Below are positions 40,521 to 49,339 of a stretch of 64,000 bases of DNA, in pieces. The number at the start of each line of letters is the position of its first letter. Position 1 is the first letter of the stretch. A model generated the notes under the pieces. It searched no databases, had not been told where the DNA came from, and worked only from the letters and a program-made list of their open reading frames with translations. Location: the NCBI GenBank assembly GCA_964550985.1, contig CAZKBM010000005.1, positions 18,567 to 82,566 of the forward strand, written 5' to 3'. Source of the DNA: JAAYCI01 sp964550985. Its GTDB lineage: Bacteria; Bacillota; Clostridia; Oscillospirales; Ruminococcaceae. The translations under genes and the position numbers were made by a program.

Positions 40521-41756
40521 TTGGAAGACCACGCCGCTTCATTCAACCGCCGCCGCCCTGTTATCTTGGCCGCTTGTATGCTGCTATGCCTCTGCTCGGG
40601 CCTTAGCCTGGCCTGGAGTGTTTTCCAAACCCCCTTTATGGAAGCCTTTGGCTGGAATAACCGCGCCACCTCCCTCACCTACACCCTACAAATTGTTTTT
40701 TCTACCTTAATGCCGCTGTTTGTAGGTGGGCTGCAAAACAAAATAAAGCTGAAATATTACCTCTTGATTGGCATTCTTTTGCACTGCACCGGCCTATTGA
40801 TGATGGGCTTTACCAAAAGCCTTGGCTGGCTGTATCTCTCGTACGGGGTAATAAACGGCCTGGGCGTTGGGATGATTTACACCTGTATGATGGCCTATGG
40901 CGTGCGCCTTTACCCTGAGCACCGCGGCCTTGCAGCCAGCCTTATGACGGGCGCCTACGGGGCGGGCTCTATTTTATGGGCTCCCCTCTCGGCTTTTTTG
41001 GGGCGTTATATCCAATTTCCCCATATTTTTTGGGTATTTTCGGCAGGTTTTTTTGTGCTGATGGTCAGTGTGGTTTGGCAGGTGCGCGAGCTGCCCCAAA
41101 GCTTGGCGTCCCCAAGGGAAGGCCCGGAGCAGGCAGGCGTTTTTGGCGATAATTTACACTGGAAGCAGATGCTGCGTACCCCGCATTTTTACCTTTTGTT
41201 ATTCAGCCTGGTGGCGGGCCTTTCGGCCGGGCTTATGGTGGTAAGCCATGCCTCGCCCATGATGCAGCACAGTGCGGGGCTTACGCCCGCTACCGCCGCC
41301 TTGCTATTGGGGGTTTGCTCGGCGGTAAACACAGGCAGCCGTTTTGTGGTGGGCCCTTTATCAGACAGCCTGGGCCGTTTTCGGGTACTCTTTGCCCTGC
41401 TGGTTGTGCAAACCCTTACCATGTTGCTTATGGCAAAGGGCGCGGGTAACTTTTTTATTGTTTTGGTTTTACTTACCGGCGCCTGCTATGGGGGTTTTAG
41501 TTGCTTGCTCTCACCTTTGGTGGCCGATATTTTTGGCCCGCGATATTTACATTTAAATTATAGCTTTTTTTATGCTTCCTTTGGTATTGCAAGCTTAATT
41601 GGCCCCCAAACAGCCGCCTTTTTTATGGATACCACCGGCAGCTATGGCCCAGCCTATTTTATCATGGCGGGGCTGGTGGCTCTGGCTGCGCTGGTTATTT
41701 TATTGGGTTTTGCCCTGCCCGCGGCAGGCCGGGCAAAAGGCTGTTCCGTCCAGTAG
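40521..41756 (+). CDS. MFS transporter, oxalate/formate antiporter-like (OFA) family
   Basis: 411 residues, about 12 membrane segments. N-terminal FQTPFMEAFGWNNRATSLTYTLQ is typical of OFA family members that exchange monocarboxylates. The central loop and MTGAYGAGSILWAPLSAFLG, TGSRFVVGPLSDSLGRFR fit. The TTG at 40521 follows AAAGGA with ten bases spacing; longer readings run into the upstream acetyltransferase gene. Substrate is unproven. Followed by a strong terminator. Confidence 0.85.
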   Translation: MEDHAASFNRRRPVILAACMLLCLCSGLSLAWSVFQTPFMEAFGWNNRATSLTYTLQIVFSTLMPLFVGGLQNKIKLKYYLLIGILLHCTGLLMMGFTKSLGWLYLSYGVINGLGVGMIYTCMMAYGVRLYPEHRGLAASLMTGAYGAGSILWAPLSAFLGRYIQFPHIFWVFSAGFFVLMVSVVWQVRELPQSLASPREGPEQAGVFGDNLHWKQMLRTPHFYLLLFSLVAGLSAGLMVVSHASPMMQHSAGLTPATAALLLGVCSAVNTGSRFVVGPLSDSLGRFRVLFALLVVQTLTMLLMAKGAGNFFIVLVLLTGACYGGFSCLLSPLVADIFGPRYLHLNYSFFYASFGIASLIGPQTAAFFMDTTGSYGPAYFIMAGLVALAALVILLGFALPAAGRAKGCSVQ

Positions 41757-41771
41757 TGATTATGTATAGCC

Positions 41772-41819
41772 AACAAACCGCCCACCCACAGAATTTTCCT
41801 CTGCGGGCGGGCGGTTTGT
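41772..41819 (+). terminator. Terminator after the MFS gene
   Basis: Stem of about 15 bp (ACAAACCGCCCACCC with GGGCGGGCGGTTTGT, one mismatch). A MITE end begins right after it. Confidence 0.8.
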
Positions 41820-41821
41820 AT

Positions 41822-41840
41822 TAGGGTGTGTTCGATAATT
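41822..41840 (+). mobile_element. Solo end of the palindromic MITE-like element
   Basis: TAGGGTGTGTTCGATAATT matches the ends of the element at 5737-5900: the TA flank and the first 12 bases are identical to both ends, and TAATT follows as in the reverse complement of its right end. No matching second end was seen within the next 130 bases, so it is a truncated or solo end. The remaining sequence to 41947 is AT-rich and featureless. Confidence 0.6.
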
Positions 41841-41947
41841 GCTTATTTGGGTTATTATAGGGATATTTTAAAATATTTAAAGATATTGGGAGGTTTTTGG
41901 GGTTTTGGGATAGTTTTGCTTTTATAGAGTTTATTACGGCTTATCCC

Positions 41948-42709
41948 TCAGGCCTGATAACTGCTGATAAACTCCCGGAAGCGCTGGGTTTTGGGGTTTT
42001 CAAAAATTTCTTTTGGGGTGCCTTCCTCCACAATTTGCCCCTCGTCCATAAACACAAGCCGGGTGGCGGCCTCGCGGGCAAAGCGCATATCATGCGTCAC
42101 AATCAGCATGGTCATCTGCCTTTTTGCCAGGTCCTCAATCACCCGTGTCACCTCGTTGGTAATTTCGGGGTCCAGGGCGCTGGTGGGTTCATCAAACAGC
42201 ATAATCTGCGGCTCCATGGCAAGGGCGCGCGCTATGGCCACCCGCTGCTTTTGCCCGCCCGAGAGCTGTTCGGGGTAACTATCCGCCTTTTGGGAAAGCC
42301 CCACCACCTCCAGCAACTCCCTGGCCTGCTCCAGGCTTTTTTCTTTAGATTTTTTCAGTATTTTAATGGGCGCTATGGTGATGTTTTCCAGGCAGCTCAA
42401 ATGTGGAAAAAGATTAAAATGCTGAAAAACCATACTTGTTTTTGTGCATATTCGCCTAATTTCTTTATCGCTGGGGTAGTGCACCCCCTCGGCGTCTGTG
42501 TATACCAGCCGCTCCCCATCTATCACAATTTCACCGGTACTGATGCGTTCCAGGTTATTTACACTTCGCAGCAGGGTACTTTTGCCACTGCCCGAGGAAC
42601 CGATGATGGCCACGGCCTCCCCCTCTTCCACCGAGAGGGAAACCCCATTTAAGGCAACCAAGTCTCTGCCAAAGCGCTTACGCACATCTCTTATCTCTAA
42701 AATGGCCAT
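41948..42709 (-). CDS. glnQ: Amino-acid ABC transporter ATP-binding protein (GlnQ-like)
   Basis: 253-residue ATPase of a polar amino-acid importer. Walker A GSSGSGKST near residue 35, Q-loop VFQHF, signature LSGGQKQRVAIARAL, Walker B IMLFDEPTSALDPE, H-loop IVTHDM. The family PAAT pattern (RSVNNLERISTGEI and FLDEGQIVE-like FMDEGQIVEEGTP) is clear. Start after AGGAGGA, 12 bases beyond the permease stop. Works with the permease and binding protein upstream. Confidence 0.95.
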   Translation of the reverse strand: MAILEIRDVRKRFGRDLVALNGVSLSVEEGEAVAIIGSSGSGKSTLLRSVNNLERISTGEIVIDGERLVYTDAEGVHYPSDKEIRRICTKTSMVFQHFNLFPHLSCLENITIAPIKILKKSKEKSLEQARELLEVVGLSQKADSYPEQLSGGQKQRVAIARALAMEPQIMLFDEPTSALDPEITNEVTRVIEDLAKRQMTMLIVTHDMRFAREAATRLVFMDEGQIVEEGTPKEIFENPKTQRFREFISSYQA

Positions 42710-42721
42710 TTCTCACTCCTC

Positions 42722-43387
42722 CTAAACCGCGTCTTTGCGTTCATGGCGCGAATACCGTTTTTCCATCTGGCGGGAAATGAGGGTAAGCACAAAGGTTAAT
42801 AACAGGTAGATCACCGCCGCCACAAAGTAGGCCGTAGGGTCCACATCCCGGTTGTTGGCGTCCTTGGCGGCCTTCATCAGTTCGGGCACGCCAATCACGT
42901 ACACAAGCGCCGTATCTTTTATCAGGGTAATTACCTCATTGCTTACCGGGGGTATCACACGGCGCACCGCCTGGGGGATGATGATGAGACGCATGGTTTG
43001 CCAGCGCGAAAAGCCCAGGCTTTTTGCGGCTTCCCGCTGGCCCCGGTCAATCGATTCAATGCCGCCACGGTAAATTTCGGCAAAATAGGCGGCGTAGTTT
43101 AATACAAAGGTAAATATAGCTGTGGAGAGCCTATCCAATTTAAACGGGGTAAAAAGTGGCAGGCAGTAAAAGAAAAAGAAAATTTGCAGCATGAGGGGGG
43201 TGCCACGGAATACCCAGATGTAGGTTTTGGCCAGGGCTTTCAGGGGGAAAAACCGGCTGATGGCCCCCAGCGAGATGGGCAGGGCCAAGGGCAGGGCAAA
43301 AAGCAAGGTGAAACAGAATATTTTTAAGGTTTCCACCGTGCCGTTTAAAAGCGCCGGCAGAATTTTTACAATATAGTCCAGTTCCAT
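42722..43387 (-). CDS. Amino-acid ABC transporter permease
   Basis: 221 residues with about five membrane helices, HisM/GlnP type. Motifs: GTVETLKIFCFTLLFALPLAL, YIWVFRGTPLMLQIFF, the EAA loop EIYRGGIESIDRGQREAAKSLGFSRWQTMRLIIIPQA and VYVIGVPELM. Forms the pore with the ATPase next door. The upstream 374 bases separate it from the binding-protein gene. Confidence 0.95.
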   Translation of the reverse strand: MELDYIVKILPALLNGTVETLKIFCFTLLFALPLALPISLGAISRFFPLKALAKTYIWVFRGTPLMLQIFFFFYCLPLFTPFKLDRLSTAIFTFVLNYAAYFAEIYRGGIESIDRGQREAAKSLGFSRWQTMRLIIIPQAVRRVIPPVSNEVITLIKDTALVYVIGVPELMKAAKDANNRDVDPTAYFVAAVIYLLLTFVLTLISRQMEKRYSRHERKDAV

Positions 43388-43451
43388 GCAAAATCCCCCG
43401 CTATTTTTCTAGGAATATTTCGAATTGTATCCTAAATTTCTGATTTAATTT

Positions 43452-43613
43452 TTACAGTTTCTCAAAAGGTTGCGCTGAAAACTTTTGCTATTAGAGTTTC
43501 TCAAAAAGCTGTACAGCAGGTTTTTGTAAGAAACTCTAATACAGAGTAGAAACTGTTATACAGCGCCTGCTTGTTCCCGTATTTATGCGCTACAGTTTGT
43601 TCATTTGCTGTAA
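43452..43613 (+). repeat. Dispersed 162-bp repeat family, copy C (full length)
   Basis: TTACAG...CTGTAA, 162 bases, best reference copy. Contains GTTTCTCAAAAAGCTG and CAGCAGGTTTTTGTAAGAAAC which pair into a hairpin, then AATACAGAGTAGAAACTGTTAT, CAGCGCCTG and TTCATTTGCTGTAA. No open frame. Confidence 0.9.
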
Positions 43614-43664
43614 AATTATGTATTTTGATAGCAGAACCATATTATTTTATCTTTGCTTCGCAAG

Positions 43665-43718
43665 TGCCCTTGTGTCAGCCGCCGAAAATGTAAAACCCCG
43701 GCGGCTGACACAAGGGCA
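43665..43718 (-). terminator. Long perfect stem-loop between binding-protein and permease genes
   Basis: 19-bp perfect stem (43665-43683 with 43700-43718), 16-base loop. No T run follows on the minus strand, so it may act less as a terminator than as a 3' stabiliser that lets the binding protein be made in excess; partial attenuation is possible. Confidence 0.6.
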
Positions 43719-43761
43719 CCCTCCGCTTTGCGCAAAGGATGCCCCTCTTTTCTGTACCCTG

Positions 43762-44739
43762 TTAAGCCGCGCTGGAAGAATCCGCCACCAGGGAGGCGCC
43801 ACTGCCCGAGGCCGCAGCCGAGGCGGGCGCTTCTACCTCACGGTCACGCATACCCTCGGCGGGCAGTACAATGTCTTCGCCAAACCAAACGGTGCTAATT
43901 TCCGCCGCTTTGCCATTTTCAATCAGGGCGTTCAGGGCATCGTTCACTGCCTGGGTCAGTTCGGTGTCACTTTTGCGGAAGCCGATGGCGTACAGGTCAT
44001 CGCCAAATTCCACTTCAGAAACCAGCAGGGGCTTCGCCATCTGGCTGTTTTTGTAAACCCCGAACACCTCGTCAATCACCATCACGTCCTCACGGCCGCT
44101 CTGCATGGATAAGATAATCTCATCATAGGTGGGGTAAGGGGTTACTTTATCAGAAAAGCTTGCGTAGGCCGGGTCGTTTTCCAAAGCTTCCAATGCGGCC
44201 GAGCCCGCCTGCACGCCAATATTGTAGTTTGCCAAATCCTCTTTGGAGGTAAGGCTTACCCCCTCATTGGTCATCACAATAATTTTGTTGTTCAAATAAC
44301 TCTGCGAAAGGCTCATCTTTTCGGCGCGTTCAGGGGTGGCGCTCATGCCATTCCAGATACAATCAATATTGCCGGTGGCAAGTTCCATCTCTTTTGCGTT
44401 CCAGTCAATGGGCTGGAAGGTGGCTGTTACACCCAGTTCTTCGCACACGGCGGTCGCCAGGTCAATGTCAAAGCCCACCAGTTCCCCGGCCTCGTTACGA
44501 AAACCCATGGGGGCAAAGGTGTCGTCCAGGCCAATCACCAACTCGCCCTTAGCCTGTATATCTGCCAGTGTGGTGGAATATTCATCCCCCGCTTGAGAGG
44601 AAGAAACCGCCGAAGAAGCGGCCATAGAAGAAGCCGACGCACTGGATGCCGCCGCCGAAGAAGAGGCCCCGCCCGAACATGCCGCAAATGACACAAGGCC
44701 CAGTGCGGCAGCCAATAGAGCTGTTAAAACTTTTTTCAT
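43762..44739 (-). CDS. Amino-acid ABC transporter substrate-binding lipoprotein
   Basis: 325-residue extracytoplasmic binding protein. Signal with lipobox SFAAC (Cys21) and a Ser/Ala-rich linker, then SBP_bac_3 domain: KGELVIGLDDTFAPMGF, GFDIDLATAVCEELG, GNIDCIWNGMSATPERAE, SYLNNKIIVM, GVQAGSAA and FRKSDTELTQAVN. The C-terminus also ends in a Ser/Ala-rich tail. Start at 44739 after CAGGAGG. Specific amino acid unknown. Confidence 0.94.
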   Translation of the reverse strand: MKKVLTALLAAALGLVSFAACSGGASSSAAASSASASSMAASSAVSSSQAGDEYSTTLADIQAKGELVIGLDDTFAPMGFRNEAGELVGFDIDLATAVCEELGVTATFQPIDWNAKEMELATGNIDCIWNGMSATPERAEKMSLSQSYLNNKIIVMTNEGVSLTSKEDLANYNIGVQAGSAALEALENDPAYASFSDKVTPYPTYDEIILSMQSGREDVMVIDEVFGVYKNSQMAKPLLVSEVEFGDDLYAIGFRKSDTELTQAVNDALNALIENGKAAEISTVWFGEDIVLPAEGMRDREVEAPASAAASGSGASLVADSSSAA

Positions 44740-45199
44740 GTTGTACCTCCTGTAATACGTTCTGTCTTTTTGTGCTTTTTGGCCGGGCCAGCCAGCCATC
44801 TGCCCCAGGCCAATCGCGGTAGTGGTAACGGCTTTCATTATACTACACTTCTCTAGCGTAGTAAAGCGATGGTGATAAAAAGTGGTTCCCCAGTTTTTCC
44901 CCTGCCAAAATAAATATAGCCACCTTGGCAAAAAAGTGGTTCAAGGGTGGCGAGGGTGGTTATTCCAGTGCAAGGCGGAGGACCCCGCAACCCTTGGTGG
45001 TTTGCGTTTGAGGCCAACGCGGCAGTGGGGAAACCAGACCGCTAGCAGGGAGCACTTTTTGGTTTAGTTGGCTATTGGACACACCCTTTGCCTGTGGTTT
45101 ACAAACCAGCTTCGGCTCGGGTGTATTTACGGGGTTAATTGGGGGTTATTAGGAGATTATCAGGGGGTTCCAGGTATTTATCCGGCTAATCATTCTTTT
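44740..45199. other. Gene-free region with family 3 repeat
   Basis: Contains the binding-protein promoter region (44740-44860, no consensus pair identified with confidence), repeat copy 2 at 44970-45065, a fragment similar to the MITE end (ATTGGACACACCCT near 45073-45086) and about 110 featureless bases. Confidence 0.55.
44970..45065 (+). repeat. GC-rich dispersed repeat (family 3), copy 2
   Basis: 45019-45062 reverse-complements to 29702-29747; 44987-45000 to 29793-29806. Its left end (44970-44990) matches 59953-59973 with two mismatches in 21 bases. Hence three related sites in the window. Confidence 0.8.
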
Positions 45200-45760
45200 T
45201 CACATGGGTTTCAGGTTTTGGTTCAGCCTCTCCACCATCCAGGCCAGGCGCTTTTCCCTCCCCGCTTCTGTTTTTGCGTCCAAATAAGCCCGCGTATAGG
45301 TTTTTTGTACCGAGGGGGCCATCGCCTTAAAATGGCTATGGGCCGGTTCATAAGCACTTAAAATCGCCTCTACATCAGATATCTCTTTTTGGGTTATTTC
45401 CGGGGATTTTTTTGCATCCCATTGCCCGCTTGTTTTGGCCTCTTCCATTTTCTTTCTGCCGTATTCGGTCATCGCCCCGCTTTTTTCCAGTTTTTCTGCC
45501 AGCGCCTTGTTTTTGGCGGACCATTTGCTTTTTTCTCGGCGCATCGCAAAATATTTTTTATAGCCTTTTTCGTCTATTTTTTGCATCTGGCCGTCAATCC
45601 ATCCAAAACAAAGGGCTTCTTCCAGCGCCTCATTTGCCGTCAGGGTTTTAGGGCCGCCCGCCTTCCCAAAAAGCAGCCAAACACCCGCGCTGGTTAGGCA
45701 ATTGGCCGCCAGCCATTCCCTAAATGCTTCTCTATTCAGAAATTCAAGCAATACTCCCAT
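45200..45760 (-). CDS. YdeI/OmpD-associated (OmdA) family protein
   Basis: 186 residues. Hallmarks: REAFREWLAANCLTSAGVWLLFGK, EALEEALCFGWIDGQMQKIDEKGYKKYFA, RREKSKWSAKNKALAEKL, and the C-terminal AYEPAHSHFKAMAPSVQKTY, EKRLAWMVERL. The family (PF13376) is linked to bacteriocin or cationic peptide protection in some bacteria, but the biochemical role is unknown. Start after GGAG, monocistronic. Confidence 0.9.
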   Translation of the reverse strand: MGVLLEFLNREAFREWLAANCLTSAGVWLLFGKAGGPKTLTANEALEEALCFGWIDGQMQKIDEKGYKKYFAMRREKSKWSAKNKALAEKLEKSGAMTEYGRKKMEEAKTSGQWDAKKSPEITQKEISDVEAILSAYEPAHSHFKAMAPSVQKTYTRAYLDAKTEAGREKRLAWMVERLNQNLKPM

Positions 45761-46138
45761 TTTGCACTCTCCAGTATCTACAGCATTTTCATAAATAACT
45801 TACACACCGCACCGGCAAAAACAGCTTAATGCTTTGTTGCAAAATATTGCAATGCCGAAACATTCCTTCTATTTTGCGCCTCGCCTAAATCTGTTTTTGC
45901 TCGCCGCTTGCTATGTAAAACATTTGTTCAAATGCTGTAGGTATTTACCCCTATTTATTTGCTATTTTTTCGATTATTTAATTTGAAACGTCCCGTTTGA
46001 AACGTTCAGTAAAAATATATAATGAACACGAAATTTTTGGCCTATTCTGGGGCAATCTTTTTCAATCACAATATAGGTCCGCTTACTATTCAGCGGCTAT
46101 CCACCATTGATTTGCGGTTGCAGGTTCAATTCAACAAG
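45761..46138. other. Gene-free region before the YdeI-like gene
   Basis: AT-rich. The direct repeat TTTGAAACGT occurs twice with a 14-base period (45982-45991 and 45996-46005), possibly a regulator site. No gene, repeat copy or RNA recognised. Confidence 0.4.
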
Positions 46139-46993
46139 CTAATTTGTCATAAACAAAACACCCAAAGTACGCGGGCCACAGTGGGCCGAGATGGTGCAAC
46201 TGGCACTGGTTACATAGGTTTCCTCAAACTCGGCGTATTTTTTAATTTCTGCCCGTACCAGGTCAATATCGCTACCGGGAGAGCCTGAGTGGGTGATGAA
46301 AACCCGAGAGAGGTCCAAATCCTCTCGCCCGGCCAGTTGGTCATACACATATTCCGGCAATACCCGCTCTATGGCGCCACGGTATTTTTTTTGCACCCCC
46401 ATAGCGCCGCCTTTTGCGTTGTTTACCCCTATGCACGGCTTTAGGTGCAGCAGGTTTGCGCCAAACGCCGCCACCGCGCTGCAACGCCCCCCCGCTTTCA
46501 TAAATTCCAGGGTGTCCAGCACAAAGCTGGCGCGGGTTTTGGGGCGTAACTCCTCCAGCTTTTTCGCAATTTCGCCCGCTTCCATCCCCCTGTGAATCAT
46601 CTCACCCGCTTTTACCACCAATAGGCCTAACCCTGTGGATAAGCTGGCAGAATCCACCACATACACATGGCCCAACTCTTTGGCCGCCGCCAAACTGTTT
46701 TGGTAACAAGAGGATAAGGCCGAACCCAAACTGATGTGTATTACCTCACAGCCCGCGTCCACCCATTTGGCAAAATGTTCAATATACTGCCCGGGGGTAA
46801 CGGCGGCTGTCTTGGGTAGCACACCCTCTTTCCGGTAGGCCGTGTACAGCTCCTCAGCCGTAATTTCTACCCCATCCATGTAGGTTTTGCTAGCTATTTG
46901 AATATGCAGGGGGAAAAAATGCACCCCAAATTTTTCGGTTAATTCCGGGCCTATATCACAGGCGCTGTCAGCACTCAAAATAATTTTTCCCAT
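46139..46993 (-). CDS. DegV family fatty acid-binding protein
   Basis: 284 residues from the ATG at 46993 (GGGAGG upstream), beginning GKIILSADSACDIGPELTEKFGVHFFPL. FLPLHIQIASKTYMDGVEI, TAAVTPGQYIEHF, ISLGSALSSCYQNS, VVDSASLSTGLG, and VNNAKGGAMGVQKKYRGA fit DegV/FakB proteins, which bind a fatty acid and present it to FakA kinase. No fakA is nearby. Contains the C-terminal HSGSPGSDIDLVRAEI. Confidence 0.93.
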   Translation of the reverse strand: MGKIILSADSACDIGPELTEKFGVHFFPLHIQIASKTYMDGVEITAEELYTAYRKEGVLPKTAAVTPGQYIEHFAKWVDAGCEVIHISLGSALSSCYQNSLAAAKELGHVYVVDSASLSTGLGLLVVKAGEMIHRGMEAGEIAKKLEELRPKTRASFVLDTLEFMKAGGRCSAVAAFGANLLHLKPCIGVNNAKGGAMGVQKKYRGAIERVLPEYVYDQLAGREDLDLSRVFITHSGSPGSDIDLVRAEIKKYAEFEETYVTSASCTISAHCGPRTLGVLFMTN

Positions 46994-47323
46994 CCAAACC
47001 TCCCTTTGCCATAGGCCTCTAACAAGCATAACCGCTTTTTGCTGCTCTTTCACTATGTAGCGCAGATGTATTGCTGTGCAATTCATTGAGAAGCTGCAAA
47101 TTCCCTGGGTTTATTCCCCTGGTATATTTTCAAAAAATGTATTGCCCTTAAAATAGCAAATTTTCGCATAAATTACCAGCTTTATTAATCGGGTAAATTT
47201 TTGCTGAATATTTTAAAATCTGGTATGATAAAGTAAACAGCTTTGAGATGCGTCCATTTTCTTCTTATTTTCTTTTCTCATTTTTCAGTATAAATGGATG
47301 ACTTTTTAGCAGGGAGGGCGAGT
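46994..47323. other. Divergent control region, DegV and patatin genes
   Basis: 330 AT-rich bases. A good plus-strand promoter lies at 47201-47229. No minus-strand promoter was identified confidently, although TATAAT-like sequences on the minus strand are absent. No repeats. Confidence 0.5.
47201..47229 (+). promoter_or_regulatory. Promoter of the patatin-like gene
   Basis: TTGCTG (47201-47206), 17-base spacer, TATGAT (47224-47229). Confidence 0.65.
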
Positions 47324-48151
47324 GTGAAAACAGCGATTATATGTGAAGGCGGCGCCATGCGCGGGGTGTATACCGCCGGGGTTTTGCAAAGCTTCCTCAC
47401 GCAGGGTTTTATGGCCGATATGCTGGTGGGGGTTTCCGCCGGCGCCTCAAACGGCGTCTCGTATGTTTCGGGCCAAAACGGCCGCGGGTATCGCACCAAT
47501 GTAGATTATATCCGTGACCCCCGATATTTGGGCCTTGGCAGTTTATGCAAAACAGGCTCACTGTTTGGCATGGATTTTATTTTTGGGGAAATACCCGATA
47601 TTTTAGACCCATTTGATTTTGCTTCTTTCCACACTTCCCCCTGTGATTTTTACGCGGGCGCTTTGGATATTGAAACCGGTAAAACCATTTATTTTGGCAA
47701 AGAGGATATACAGCCGGGGTTTTATGCCATCCGTGCCTCTTGTTCCATGCCTCTTTTATCTCCTGTGGCCGAATACAGGGGCCATAAGCTGTTGGACGGT
47801 GGCATTGGGGCTCCCATTCCATTGGATAAGGCCCTGGAAGAGGGCTATGAAAAGCTGGTGGTTATTTTAACCCGCCCACGTGGATACCGTAAAAAGCCCA
47901 TGGGTTTACGCCCTGTTTATGCCGCCAAATACGCCGCATATCCCGCCCTGTTAAAAGCCATACACCTGCGCCACATCGTGTATAATCATACTTTGCAGCG
48001 CCTATTTAAACTTGAAGCCGCAGGCCGGGCCGTAATAGTGGCGCCCGAGGGGGCCTTAGAGGTAAGCCGCTTTACCAGAAACCCCGAAACCCTGATAAGC
48101 GCCTACAAGGCGGGGCAAGAGGACGGTTTTTTTGCGCTGGAAAAGCTATAG
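47324..48151 (+). CDS. Patatin-like phospholipase (RssA/NTE type)
   Basis: 275 residues from a GTG after AGGGAGGG. Oxyanion-hole motif EGGAMRG at residues 8-14, nucleophile in GVSAGAS (Ser38), catalytic Asp in DGGIG. Acts as a serine lipid acyl hydrolase in the cytoplasm. Lipid substrate unknown. It is not clearly linked to its neighbours. The gene ends before a 350-base AT-rich gap. Confidence 0.93.
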   Translation: MKTAIICEGGAMRGVYTAGVLQSFLTQGFMADMLVGVSAGASNGVSYVSGQNGRGYRTNVDYIRDPRYLGLGSLCKTGSLFGMDFIFGEIPDILDPFDFASFHTSPCDFYAGALDIETGKTIYFGKEDIQPGFYAIRASCSMPLLSPVAEYRGHKLLDGGIGAPIPLDKALEEGYEKLVVILTRPRGYRKKPMGLRPVYAAKYAAYPALLKAIHLRHIVYNHTLQRLFKLEAAGRAVIVAPEGALEVSRFTRNPETLISAYKAGQEDGFFALEKL

Positions 48152-48503
48152 GGTTTTATAGCGCAATTTAAAGGTCCTATTTTAGGCTGTATTTTGGTTT
48201 ATCTATGGCAACACCGCACAAAGCTGACCCAGCCGCATCACCGGCATCTTTACCCGGCATATTCCCCAAAAATACGCGAGAATACACCCAGTATTCCCTG
48301 TGCTTTTTTTGAAATCGACCAAGCAAATCTGCTCGGCGCTTCGCCCACGCTTCTTTGTGCGGTATTGCCCTATATATTTTCCATATTTTTTGCCGTATTA
48401 TTCTTTATTCATTTCGGGTTTTCAGGTTATTATTACATTTATTATTTTGGGTTTTTACTGCATTATCTTGGCTTCTTTATTACCTTGTAATTATTTGGCT
48501 TCT
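48152..48503. other. AT-rich gene-free interval
   Basis: Between convergent patatin and HD-domain genes. T-rich with no strong hairpin, gene or repeat seen. Confidence 0.5.
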
Positions 48504-49292
48504 TCACACAATCTTCTCCACACTTTTTTGTGGTTGTTTTTTGGATATTTTTAGATATTTTCTCTTTTTTTTGATCCCCCCTGCCAATATAGTTTTTCCA
48601 TTTTGCGGTTTCCCCTGCGGCCCATACAAATCCTTTAAATAGAATAGGGCTCTTCGCGCGGGTGTTCGCATCTCCTTTTTTAAATGTGTAAAAAACTTTT
48701 GCCTAACCCTGTCACGCTTTTCGCCCCATTTTTTCGCCGTGTCGGTATAGTAGGTCTCTTTTCGCTTCTCTCTTTTTCTGGCTTCCCCAAACAGGGAAGC
48801 TGGCTCGTCCTTCCTTCCCGGCAATGGGCCCCCTCTCTCATCTTCTATGTAAAAAGGCAAGCCCCGCATGTAGCTCAGCGCCAACATTCGTGCGCAGCCA
48901 CTGGCCCCAGTAAAATCCAATTTATCCGCATCGTATAATATTTTAGCTTCTATACCAACTGGTCTTCCCTGCCCCTTGTGGCTATGTGTTTCAATACACT
49001 TTTTCACATTATGTATTATTTTTTCCTCATAACCTTCTTCTGTTAAAAACTGCTCTGCCATCTGTGCGCCTAATTTTGCATGGTTTTTCCCTTTTTTTGC
49101 TTTTGCTCGTCCCACATCATGCAAAAGGCAGGCCAGTACCAGTACTTCTGTATTCACTTTACCAGCGCCCTCCGCCTTTGCCAGGCACAGGGCCAGGTGC
49201 AATACCCTCTTTGGGTGCAGACCGTCTGGGTAGGCTGGCTCCTGGTGGGCATACATATATTGCACGGCCCTTTCAAATTGTTTTTTCGTCAT
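48504..49292 (-). CDS. HD-domain phosphohydrolase-like protein
   Basis: 262 residues. Metal-binding pattern: H in LHPKRVLHLAL, HD in LACLLHDVGRAKAKKG, H in KNHAKLGAQM, CIETHSHKG, and D in ILYDADKLDFTGASG, typical of HDIG/YedJ-type small hydrolases. The last 90 residues are Lys/Arg-rich, unlike typical YedJ proteins. Likely nucleotide or phosphate-ester hydrolase; the substrate is unknown. Starts 47 bases from the divergent WYL regulator gene. Confidence 0.87.
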   Translation of the reverse strand: MTKKQFERAVQYMYAHQEPAYPDGLHPKRVLHLALCLAKAEGAGKVNTEVLVLACLLHDVGRAKAKKGKNHAKLGAQMAEQFLTEEGYEEKIIHNVKKCIETHSHKGQGRPVGIEAKILYDADKLDFTGASGCARMLALSYMRGLPFYIEDERGGPLPGRKDEPASLFGEARKREKRKETYYTDTAKKWGEKRDRVRQKFFTHLKKEMRTPARRALFYLKDLYGPQGKPQNGKTILAGGIKKKRKYLKISKKQPQKSVEKIV

Positions 49293-49339
49293 TGTATCCC
49301 TCTTTTTTTATAAATTTTCGCTATTTTACAGGAGTTTTT

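Larger units (their letters stand above)
43388..43761. other. Insertion-bearing intergenic region between permease and binding-protein genes
   Basis: Within the importer operon. It contains repeat copy C (43452-43613), AT-rich sequence and a long stem-loop (43665-43718). In related operons the gap is usually short, so the repeat probably inserted here. Confidence 0.7.

Noticed and set aside
48194..48642. Overlapping hydrophobic frames (about 85-98 residues) after the patatin gene
   Set aside because: They overlap the 3' end of the HD gene on the other strand or the AT-rich spacer, and show no membrane-protein family pattern.
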